64,000 nt of DNA, taken from positions 1-64,000 of the forward strand of contig NW_026647626.1 of NCBI RefSeq assembly GCF_950295315.1. Reading direction: 5' to 3'. Numbering within the stretch: position 1 is the first letter of the stretch; every line of letters starts with the position of its first letter. A program made the position numbers and the translations under genes. The DNA is from Erinaceus europaeus (taxonomy: Eukaryota; Chordata; Mammalia; Eulipotyphla; Erinaceidae). Positions 9,476-19,621 of this stretch are shown here, piece after piece. A model generated the notes under the pieces. That model did no database searches and was not told the origin of the DNA. It was given only the letters and a program-made list of their open reading frames with translations.

Positions 9476-10587
9476 TACTATTTAATGCAGTATGACCTGC
9501 CTCATTTTGAATCCTCATTATCCTGAGGATCAGTACTGGAGACAGTGTCATGACACGACACGCGGAGATCTCTGGTATCAGAGAGCACCTGGAACAGCAG
9601 CTGGGGCTCTAGTCCCAGGGCAGGAGCAAATCCCCATCCACCCTCCATGGAGTCCACCTGCCTGCATATTGGTGCTTTTCCCTCCAAAAAAGGTTTTATC
9701 CCTTTTTTCACTGAGAAACAGGCAGCAGATAGTTTACCCAGGCAGGGGAAAAAATAAATAAAAAGCACTTTATTTTTTAACCGTAGCGAATGACCATCTT
9801 CTGGGAAGTACTGGTTTTGAACCTGAAAAGTCTGTCTGTCTGTATCCTAGTGCACAGAAAGAGCCACTATCCCAGCCAGATCTCACGCTCAGATGGACTG
9901 TTTTTGCCAGTCAAAGGTCTGCACAGCTCACTAGGGATTGGGCGGCCTGAGACCCAAATCTTACATTGTAGATGGACTGTTTGCAGTTCTTGCTCCCCAG
10001 GACATTGGAATGTCTCAACTCCCTCCCCTACAGCATGAAAAAAGACTCTTGACAACCTAGAGCAAATGGAGTGGGAGCGAGAGGAGCTGGTTGCATGTCT
10101 GTGCTGCTCAAGCCCAGGTGCCTGTGGAGGGCTGTGGGATACACTGTAAGGGGTATAGGGGGCAGAAAGAGACTGTTTGAGAGGCAGGCTGCAGTCAGGG
10201 GAGCCCATGAGTGTGTGCAGGGCTGTGTGTGTGTGTGTGTGGTGACAGGGGGTTATGGCAGGTCCCCCTGCTGGATGGAGAGAAGGCAGCTGGGCTGGCC
10301 CTGGGCCCCCAGTTCTCAATGGCAGAAGCAGGGTGGCAGTAAAGTAGCGCAGGAAGGCACACAGTAGATGTTATTTGGGGAGCTGGGGGACAGAGGGCAA
10401 GGGGAAAGGGGGCATCCTTGAGGAGGGCTCTGGACTAGAGAGTGGGGGGAGCTGTAGGCATGGAAGGTCCCAGGAATCAGGGACTGACAGGAACAGATTC
10501 CTGCACCCACCCACTGGATAGAAGCTGCAGCATCCAGAGCAGCATCCCTGGCTTGCCTAGGCCAAGGGCCCTGAGTGAGTACCTCTG

Positions 10588-10672
10588 AGGATGAGGAAGA
10601 AGAGGACGAGGTGGAGGAGGAGGAGGAGGAGAAGAGGAGGAGGAATAAGAGGAGGAGGAGGAGGAGAAGGGG
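10588..10672. repeat. GGA-rich tract (A3)
   Basis: A3 copy of the purine tract, followed as in other units by GCTGTCAGTAGGCAACGG. Confidence 0.9.
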
Positions 10673-11390
10673 CAGGAGGGCTGCTGTCAGTAGGCAACGG
10701 GATTAATAGAGGCCTCCATTATGGAGGCATGTGTCCAGGCAGGCACCCACTAACCCTCAGGGGCAGCTCAGGGCACCCAGGGACCTGGAGTGGGTATCTC
10801 TGGGTCAGGGACTGTCAGTCAGTCAGCAAAACTGTGTGTCAGTGCACATGATGGGACAGGGGCCTGGCGGAACTTGGTCACCAGCCCTGGGATGTAAGAT
10901 GCCAGCCCCTTGCCCAGACACACACCAATATGCCCATTGCCCCTTGGCCCGGCCGACCTGCAATTGCTTTGGCCTGGGGCTCTGGCTCTGGTGGCTGGCC
11001 ACCACCCCTCAGGTCAAGTTCAGGGTGGGGGTCATGGCTGCTGGTCAACTGGATGGGCGGGATCCCCGTGGCCTAGCAACCACAGGAGCCCTCTGTGATG
11101 TCCTAACCCCTGGCATTCTGTGCTGGCCACACTGGCACTGGGCAGCCCAACTGCCTTGCCACTAGGTCAGCCAGCAGCGCCCAGACGCCTGTGCCCTGAC
11201 ACAGAGGGACGGAAGGATGGGAAGACAGTGCTGACCGACGAGGGAACTCAGGGCTGGCAGCCAAGAGAAGACAGGTGGAGGTGTTCCCGGGATCCAGGGA
11301 GCCCAGGCCAGAGCTGCCTGCATGCCTGCCTGCCTTCCTGGATGTCTGTATGCTGCCTTTGTCCAGGTAGGTTTCTCAGGTCCCCTCCAC

Positions 11391-11411
11391 TCCTGTCCTC
11401 TCCTGTCCTCA
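11391..11411. repeat. 10-bp minisatellite TCCTGTCCTC (A3)
   Basis: About two copies of the same 10-mer. Confidence 0.75.
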
Positions 11412-11647
11412 CCATCCACTCCCCTCTCCTCTCCTCTGCACTTTGCTTCTCTCCTTTGTCTGTCCTCTCTTCCGGGTGCCCTGCTAAACAGCTCCAGCAC
11501 TTGTGATGGTTCTCCAGTGACAGCTATTCGCAACCCCTTCCACCCCCCCTCTGCCCCTGACATGACCCAGCTCACAGGGTCTCTGGCTCACCCCACCCAC
11601 ACCCACACCCCCCAACGCATTCCCTGGTTCAGACCCTCTGCCCTATT

Positions 11648-12126
11648 CAGCCGAACTGGCCCCTTTGCAACCTACCTATGCATCGTTGTTTGTCTTCACC
11701 ATTCAAGGAGAGTTCTTTCGTACGTAACTTGGTTGACTGGTGGATGGATGGATGGATGGACGGAAGGATGGACAGATGGATGGATGGATAGCTGGATGGG
11801 TGGATGGATGGATGGACAGGTCAATGGATTGGTTTTGTAGAGGCAGAGTACCATCTAGGGGTACTTGAGACCGCTGGTGTCAGAGCCCTAGACTATGTCA
11901 AATGGAAAACATGAATTCATCACTAACAAAAATGAATAACCACCTAAATAAATAAATAAATATAAAAACTGGCATAAAAAATACATGGCGACTTTGCCTT
12001 TCTGCATATGGTATGCTTTGAGGATCTTAAGAAGGAAAGCATTGTCCTGAGTAGCCCTTTTTAAGTAGTGGAATATTTCATTTTGCTTTTTCTTTTTTGA
12101 CTTTCCATTTTCTTGATTATTTATTG
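11648..12126. repeat. Array A, unit A4 (truncated; end of array)
   Basis: Fourth A unit, only the first ~480 bp: CAGCCGAACTGG start, TGGA microsatellite, AAAT-rich spacer and the first bases of the SINE tail (TGATTATTTATTG). Sequence then switches to array B (CCTCACTATCATCC) at 12126/12127. The break lies in the SINE tail, with at most a TG overlap between the two sides. Confidence 0.85.
11737..11818. repeat. TGGA microsatellite (A4)
   Basis: A4 copy, the longest of the four, with CGGAAGGA and CAGATGGA interruptions. Confidence 0.9.
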
Positions 12127-13914
12127 CCTCACTATCATCCAAACACTGCCAACCGGGGAAGCTGGGGAACCCCTCAGAATTCAGGGGCAGGACCGTGTCC
12201 AGTCACGTTTGGCTCCATACTTAGCCTCCAGGCTCCCAGTCCATTTCTCAGTGGAAGCAGATTACAAACCCAGAAAGAACCCAAAAAGAGCTGTGTTTCA
12301 ACATAGATGGGAACTGTTTGACCAAACAATAGTGGATGAACCCAGCCCCTTACACCTCACCTTTGGGACCGGTTAAGGCAATTGCTCCTGTGGCCTCACA
12401 ATCCCTGATCATGGTCTACTGGTGTCCACACATCACACTCAGCAAGATTCAGAAGTATGCATCCATGAGTGTCCCATACAAAGTCGCTCTGCTTGCAGGA
12501 AGCACAAACTCCCCAGGACATTGCTATGGAGAAACAAAATGAAGATGGATGCCTCCATTGGCTGAATTAGGAGTTTCCAGTGGATATCACAGCCCCGCCC
12601 CTCACCTGAGGGCCTGGCTGCTGCTAATAAAGGCAATTGGAAACACCTGTTACCACTTGGGCCCTGAGGACATACTCAGGAATCCCTCCAGGAGCTAGCA
12701 GTCTGGCAGACCTCCTGACCCAGGATATCTGTGCTCCGAGTTGGGAGGGCCTTCTGGCCAGAGGTGAGAATATTCCATAGAAACAATAAAGAAATTCAGG
12801 TTTCAAATGGATTTTAATCCCCGTGAGGCACATGGAAAAGAATTTTCACAGCCATCAAAACACCCTCTTTCTGAACCCTGGAAGCTTCCGTTTTGCGTGG
12901 AAAATCTGGAGACTGGTGTGATCATCAGTACCACAGATACTTTAAATTCGGCCCAATAGAGGGAAAGCATAATGTGTGTGCCATGGGGATAGATTTTCAC
13001 TTCTCTTGACCTGGTCTCTCATGGAATAAGGAAAAGGATGCGGTGCAGGAAATTTTGGAGGGCTGCACATAGGCTAAGTGTCAGCCGCAGTGCCCTGGAG
13101 AATCGGAGTCAAACATATAGGGCCTGGAAAGATGTAGCCAGAGATGGACATATGCCTGTTACCTGCAGCAGGATTGCTGTCGCCTCAGTTCCGCAATATA
13201 CTACGCCATATGCAGGAGACTGAATAATCCAAAGGGCAAAGAAAGAAAAATTTTAACACCAGGAAGTCTGAGTTCACGATTCATGCACTGACTTCCATAA
13301 GGGCCCAGTGAAGAAGGAATGTAGAGACAGTCAGACAGACAGAATGACAGTGGCAGAAAAGGACTGAAATTCTGGCCCTGTGTTGATCAGTGCCAGAGCA
13401 CTGAAGACATACCCTCCATGCCTATGCATACTTCTTACAAGTGGCATTGTTATTTTATGTTTGTGAGGAAAGGTTACACATAGAACATCTAGGTCTTAGC
13501 CCACTCTGAGAAGCAACACTTGGCCTGCAGCCCACTCTCCAAAATTGCCCTCGCCTCTCCAATTTGTAAGTATTCTTAGTGATGCTCCATCCAAGATGCA
13601 GGCTGGCATATTGCACTCCCTGGTCCAGCCTCAGACTGTCCTGTGTGCAGGGAACTGCACTATGTCTATTTATTCTTTGATTTACAGTTTAGGGATAGGA
13701 CTCGGTGGACAAAAAGAGCAAGAGGGAAATAGAAGATTTGGCAACAGTAGTTTGTGCTGAGAGAGATTTGTAGAGTGATAAGAGGTATATGATTGCCTCT
13801 GTGAGATGTCTCTCATGACTGTGGCTCAGAAGGGCCTTCTGTATCCGCATTCTTACCCTAATCCAGAGCTGTGCAGGTCTCTAGCTAAAAAAATATTTTC
13901 AGACCTCTACATGT

Positions 13915-13916
<2 letters not shown>

Positions 13917-13971
<55 letters not shown>
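13917..13971. repeat. (TA)n tract, B1
   Basis: Pure TA dinucleotide run followed by GGAGAGAGAGAGAG, at the position common to B units. Confidence 0.95.
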
Positions 13972-13973
<2 letters not shown>

Positions 13974-14539
13974 AGAGAGAGAGAGACTGATGTAGTCATT
14001 TTCTACAATGGATTCAATATGACATTCAGATAATTGATTGCTAAAACCTGGAGAGAAAATTTGCATCAGGAAAAGAATTGTGCTAAGGAGTAAACTCTCA
14101 AAATCATTAGCTATATGCAGATCCAAAGGGACAGAGCAAAAAAGGCTTTAGAAGGAACTCATCAAGGAGACTCTCCACATGGACAGGGACCACAAGTTTC
14201 CTAGTCTGGCAACACAGTGCATCGGGTAGTTCCAATTGCAAGCCTCAGGGCAAAAACCTCTCCCTCTTCAGTGTTTTTACATCTGAAAAGAAGCAAAGTG
14301 ACCAGGGCCAAAAAGAGCTACCATGGTGTCAATATTGAGCTGTAAATCAGAATGTACCAAGTGTTTTGCAAAAAATCACTTTATTATAAACTATGAGTGA
14401 TTCTGGCATGGAAATGAGGAGGCAGAATATGGCTTGTGTCAGAAAGACTTACAAACTGAGGCTACAGTATCCTAGGTGAATTCGCCAACACAACAAGCCA
14501 GAGCTCAGCAGTGCTCTGGTAACTCTCTTTGTATATCTG

Positions 14540-14760
14540 GGCCTGTCAGTAAAATAAGTATATAAGTAAAATATTAATGAGTGAAGACAGAGTGTGTGAG
14601 AGCATGTGAGAGTTAGAGACAGAGAAGGCGAGAAGAGAAATAGATGAGTTGAAAGAGACCATAATTCAAAAACCTCCTACATTGTGTTCATTCATGACAG
14701 GTTCAAACCTGGCTTGTACAGATTGTAAGGCAGCAGATCTCATGCCCACAGACTCCAGAC
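14540..14760 (-). mobile_element. SINE-T, B1 (tRNA-derived SINE-like)
   Basis: On the minus strand: head TGGGCATGAGATCTGCTGCC, B-box-like GGTTTGAACCTG, then TTCTC- and CTCTCT-rich sequence, ending in CATTAATATTTTACTTATA. The layout (tRNA head, CT-rich body, CATTAATA tail) resembles a second hedgehog SINE family. It is shared by all short B units, so it is older than the array. Confidence 0.6.
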
Positions 14761-16592
14761 AGCCCCAGCCTTCACCATATGCTGTACTACCAGACCTGAC
14801 AGTAATGTGTGTGTGTCTTTCTGTCTGTTACTGTGTGTCTGTGTGTGCTCAGATATCACCTATAGTCGTCTCAGAGCATGGGTGGCAAGGTAGCCAGCCT
14901 CACCTGCAACTTATGTACAGAGAAACTAGCTGGTTAGGGAAAGCCACCTAGCCAAGATTCTGGCTCAGCAAGAATGCATATGCAAAGGGACTCTCATGTC
15001 TCGCACTCCTGAGTTCCCGATTCAATCTCATGCCTCACTATCATCCAAACACTCCCAACGGGGGAAGCTGGGGCACCCCTCAGAATTCAGGGGCAGGACA
15101 TTTTCCAGTCACTTTTGGCTTCATACTCAGCCTCCATCCTCCCAGTCCACCTCTCAGGGCAGCAAATTAGAAGCACAGAAATAACCCAGAAAGAGTTCCA
15201 ACATAGATGGGAACTGTATTTGACCAAACAATAGTGGATTAACCCGGCCCCTTACACCTACCCTTTGGGTCTGGCTAAGGCAATTGCTCCTGTGGCCTCA
15301 CAATCCCTGATCATGGTGTCCTGGTGTCCACACATCACACTCAGAGAGATTCCCAGAAGTAGGCATCCATGAGTGTCCCCTACAAAGTCGCTCTGCTTGC
15401 AGGAAGCACAAACTCCCTGGGTCCTTTCTATGGAGAGACAAAAGGAAGATGGATGCCTCCATTGGCAGAATTAGGAGTTTCCAGTGGAGATCACAGTCCC
15501 GCCTCTCACCTGAGGGCCTGGCTGCTGCTAAGAAAGGCAGTTGGAAACACCTGTTACCACTTGGGTCCTGAGGACATAATACTCAGGAATCCCTCCAGGA
15601 GCTAGGAGGCTGGAGACCTCCTGAGCCCAGAATAGCTGTGCTCCTAGTTGGGAGGGCCTTCTGGCCAGAGGTGAGAATATTCCCTATATACAAGAAAGAA
15701 CTTCAGGTTTCAAAAGGATTTGAAACCCCATGAGGCACTTGGAAAAGACTTTTCACAGCCGTCAAAACACCCACTTTCAGAACTCTGGAAGCTTCTGTTT
15801 GGCGTGGAAAATCTGGACACTGGTGTGGCCATCAGCACCACAGATCCTTTACATTCGGCCCAATAGAGGGAAAGCACAATGTGTGTGCAGGGGGATAGAG
15901 TTTCACTTCTCTTGATCTGGTCTCCCATGGAATAAGGACAAGGATGCGGTGCAGGAAATTGAGGAGGGCTGCATTTAGGCTGAGTGTCAGCCTCAGGGCC
16001 CTGGAGAATGGGAGTCAAGCACAGAGGCCATGACAGCTGCAGCTGGAGATGGACATATGCCTGTTAACTGCAGCAGCATCGCTGTCTCCTCAGTTCCCCA
16101 ATGTACTACGCCATATGCAGGAGACTGAATAATCCAAAGGGCAAAGAAAGGAAAATTTCAATACCAGGAAGTCTGAGTTCAAGATGCATGCACTTACTTA
16201 CATAAGGGCCCAGTGAAGAAGGCATGTAGACACAGTCAGAGAGACAGGATGACAGAGACAGAAAAGGACTGAAATTCTGGCCATGTGTTGATCAGTGCCA
16301 GAGCACTGAAGACAAAACTTCCATACCCATGCATACTTCTTACAAGTGGCATTGTTATTTTATGTTTGTGAGGAAAGGTTACACTTAGAACATCTAGGTT
16401 TAGCCCACTCTGAGAAGCAACACTTGGCCTGCAGCCCACTCTCCAAAACAGACGGCACCTCTCCAAATTGGAAATAGTCTTAGTGATGTTCCAGCCAAGA
16501 TGCAGGCTTGAGTATTGCATCTCCCTGGTCCATCCTTAGACTGTCCTGTGTGCAGGGAACTGCACTATGTCTATTTCTTCTTTGATTTACAG

Positions 16593-16629
16593 TTTTGGGA
16601 TAGGACTCGGTGGACAAAAAGAGCAAGAG
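16593..16629 (+). other. Possible 37-nt exon-like segment, B2
   Basis: A pyrimidine-rich TATTTCTTCTTTGATTTACAG acceptor precedes 37 nt (TTTTGGGATAGGACTCGG..GAGCAAGAG), followed by GTAAGT, a consensus donor. In most B units the donor position reads GGAAGT instead. No supporting transcript. Confidence 0.25.
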
Positions 16630-16814
16630 GTAAGTAGATGATTTGGCCGCAATAGTTTGTGCTGAGAGAGATTTGTAGAATGATAAGAGGTATACGAATG
16701 GCTCTGTGAGATGTCTCTCATGACTGTGGCTCCGAAGGTTCAGGGGTATCGCATTACTACCCTAATCCAGAGCTGTGCAAGTCTAGCTAAAAAATATTTT
16801 CAGATCTCTACAGG

Positions 16815-16856
<42 letters not shown>
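16815..16856. repeat. (TA)n tract, B2
   Basis: Pure TA run ending in TATGTTTAGAGAGACAGAG, a variant flank shared only with B7. Confidence 0.95.
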
Positions 16857-16859
<3 letters not shown>

Positions 16860-17439
16860 TAGAGAGACAGAGTGAGCAAGACACTGATGTAGTCATTTTC
16901 TACAATGGATTCGATATGACATTCAGACAATTGATTGCTAAAACCTGGACAGAAACTGTGCATCAGGAAAAGAATTGTCCAAAGGAGTAAAATCTCAAAA
17001 TCATTAGTTATATGCCACTCCAATGGGACAGAGCGAAAAAGGCTCTAGAAGGAACTCATCAAGGAGATTCTTCACATGGACAGGCACCACAAGTTTCCTA
17101 GTCTGGCAACAGACACAGTGCATCTGGTAGTTCCAGTGCAAGCCTTAGGGCAAAAACCTCTCCCTCTTCAGTGTTTTTACATCTGAAAAAAGAAAAGTGA
17201 CCAAGGGCCAAAGAGAGCTACAATGGTGTCTATAGTGAGCTGTAAATCAGAATGTACCAAGTGTTTTGCAAAAAAATTACTTTATTATAAACTCTGAGTG
17301 ATACTGGCATGGAAATGAGGAGGCAGAATATGGCTTGTGTCAGAAAGAGTTACAAACTGAGGCTCCAGTAGCCTAGGTGAAATCGCCAACACAACAAGCC
17401 AGAGCTCAGCAGTGCTCTGGTAACTCTCCTTGTATATCT

Positions 17440-17685
17440 GGGCCTGTCAGTAAAATAAGTATATAAGTAAAATATTAATGAGTGAAGACAGAGTGTGTGA
17501 GAGCATGTGTGAGAAGACAGAGTGTGTGAGAGTTAGAGACAGAGAAGGCCAGAAGAGAAATTGATGAGTTGGAAAGAGACAAGAATTCAAAAAGCTCCTA
17601 CACTGTGTTCATTGATGACAGGTTCAAACCTGGCTTGTAGAGATTGTAAGGCAGCAGCTCTCATGCCCACAGACACCAGACAGCC
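17440..17685 (-). mobile_element. SINE-T, B2
   Basis: Same element with a ~24 bp internal duplication of GAAGACAGAGTGTGTGAGAG (17485-17535) not seen in B7. Confidence 0.6.
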
Positions 17686-17969
17686 CCAGCTTTCACCATA
17701 CGCTGTACTACCAGACATGACAGTAATGTGTGTGTGTGTCAGTCTGTCTGTCTGACTGTCTGTCTGACTGTGTGTTTGTGTGTGCTCAGAGCTCACATGT
17801 AGTAGTCTCAGAGCATGGGTGTCAAGGTAGCTAGCCTCACCTGCAACTTATGTACAGAGAACCTATATGGTCAGGGCAAGCCAGCTAGCCCAGATTCAGG
17901 TAAAGCAAGAGTGCATATGCAAAGGGACTCTCATGTCTAAATCTCCTGAGTTCCCTATTCAACCCCATG

Positions 17970-19621
17970 CCTCACTATCTATCATCCGGGGGAAGCTGGG
18001 GCACCCCTCAGAATTCAGGGGCATGAGCCTTTCCAGTCACGTTTGGCTGCCTACGCAGCCTCCAGGCTCTCAGTCCACTGCTCAGAGCAGCAAATTACAA
18101 GCACAGAAAGTATCCAGAAAGAGCTGTGTTTCAACATAGATGGGAACTGTGTTTGACCAAACAATAGTGGATGAACCTGGACCCTTATACCTACCCTTGG
18201 GTCTGGCTAAGGCAATTGCTCCTGCAGCCTCACATTCCTGATCATGGTGTCCTGGTGTCCACACATCACACTCAGAGAGATTCCCAGAAGTAGGAATGCA
18301 TCAGTCTCCCATACAAAGTAACTCTGCTTTCCGGAAGCACAAATTCCCCGGGCCCTAGCTATGGAGGAATAAAAGGAATATGGATGCCACCAATGGCTGA
18401 ATTAGGCGCTTCCAGTGGAGATCACAGCCCTGCCCCTCACCTTATGGCCTGGCTGCTACTAATAAAGGCAATTGGAAACACCTGTTACCACTTGGGACCT
18501 GAGGACATACTCAGGAATCCCTCAAGGAGCTAGCAGGCTGTCAGATATCCTGACCCTGGGATAGCTGTGTTCTAAGTTGGGAGGGCCTTCGGGCCAGAGG
18601 TGAGAATATTCCCTAGATACAAGAAAGAACTTCAGGTTTCAAAAGTATTTGAAACCCCAGGAGGCACTTGGAAAGGACATTTCAAAGGCATCAAAACACC
18701 CTCTTTCTGAATGCTGGAAGCTTTTGTTTTGCATGGAAAATATGGACACTGGTGTGGCCATCAGTACCACAGATCCTTTACATTCTGCCCAATAGAGGGA
18801 AATCACAATGAGTGTGCCAGGGTGGTAGAGTTTCACTTCTCTTTACCTGGGCTCTCATGGAATAAGGACAAGGATGCTGTGCAGGAAATTGAGGAGGGCT
18901 GCATTTAGGCTGACTGTCAGCCTCAGGGCCCTGGAGAATGGTAGTCTTTCACAGAGGGCCTGGACAGCTGCAGCTGGAGATGGACATATGCCTGTTACCT
19001 GCAGCAGGAACGCTGTCTCCTCATTTCCCCTCTGTACTACGCCATATGCACAAAACTAAATAATCCAAAGAGCAAAGAAATGAAAATTTCAACACCAGGA
19101 AGACCGAGTTCACGATGCATGCACTGCTTCCAGTAAGGGCCCAGGGAAGAAAGCATGTAGAGACAGTCAGAGAGACAGAATGACAGTGACTGAAAAGGAC
19201 AGAAATTCTAGCCCTGTGTTTATCAGTGCCATAGCACTGAAGACAAACCCTCCATGCCCATGCATACTTTTTACAAATGGCATTGTTATTTTATGTTTGT
19301 GAGGATAGGTTACACTGCTCCTGGAAGTTTTATAATTTGTAATTGTAGTGAATCCTGCTCCAACTATGTGACCAATAATTTATGAATAAGGAGGCTGTTA
19401 TCAATGTGGTAATTCTTCATTAAGATCAAATAAAAAGGTCAACAATTCTAAAAATGACTTATATATATATATATGTACATATATATAAGTGTTTCTTACA
19501 TATATGTACATATATGTGCCAGAGAGACTTACAAAGCTGATGCTACAGAAACCTAGGTGAAATCACCAACAAAACAAGCCAGAGCTCAGCAGTGCCCTGG
19601 TGACTCTCTTTGTATATCAGG
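17970..19621. repeat. Array B, unit B3 (truncated)
   Basis: Follows the standard order up to GAGGATAGGTTACACT (19315), then jumps to the 3' part of module C (GCTCCTGGAAGTTTTATAATTTG, 19317-19560), including a TATATATGTACATATATA stretch. It then passes via TTTGTATATCAGGGCCTG straight back to the middle of a B unit at ~19622. The (TA)n, the SINE-T and the promoter-like block are all absent. Confidence 0.75.
19317..19560. repeat. Partial module C in B3
   Basis: Only the 3' half of C: TTTATAATTTGTAATTGTAGTGAATCCTGCTCC to TATATATGTACATATATG, then ACTTACAAAGCTGATGCTACAG. Confidence 0.7.

Larger units (their letters stand above)
8341..11647. repeat. Array A, unit A3 (simplest full unit)
   Basis: Third A unit, 3307 bp, the nearest to an uninterrupted unit in this window and the best reference for the family. 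It lacks the ERV fragment of A1 and the composite insert of A2. Compared with A1 and A2 it has a short (~36 bp) deletion just after its first SINE, near 9002, where TTGATGG joins directly to CAAGGTAATAAAT. Confidence 0.85.
12127..15032. repeat. Array B, unit B1 (short subtype)
   Basis: Units are counted from CCTCACTATCATCC. Landmarks in order: ...CACACATCACACTCAG (12430), AGGCACATGGAAAAG (12825), TACTACGCCATATGCAG (13199), GGGATAGGACTCGG (13690), a (TA)n tract (13917-13971), TTCAGTGTTTTTACATCTG (14268), TTTATTATAAACTATGAGTG (14380), a minus-strand SINE-T (14540-14760), and TGTGTG/CTGT repeats (14800-14850). No exon structure is supported. Confidence 0.8.
15033..17969. repeat. Array B, unit B2 (short subtype)
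   Basis: Same landmark order as B1: CACACATCACACTCAG at ~15334, CCATGAGGCACTTGG at ~15728, (TA)n 16815-16856, SINE-T 17440-17685. From about 15300 to 17700 it is strikingly close to B7 (27436-29830), sharing many private variants such as TTCAGAACTCTGGAAGC and TTGGCCGCAATAG. Confidence 0.8.

Noticed and set aside
1..12126. Array A as a decayed multi-copy gene family
   Set aside because: No consistent splice sites, no shared long frame, and indels between units are not multiples of three.
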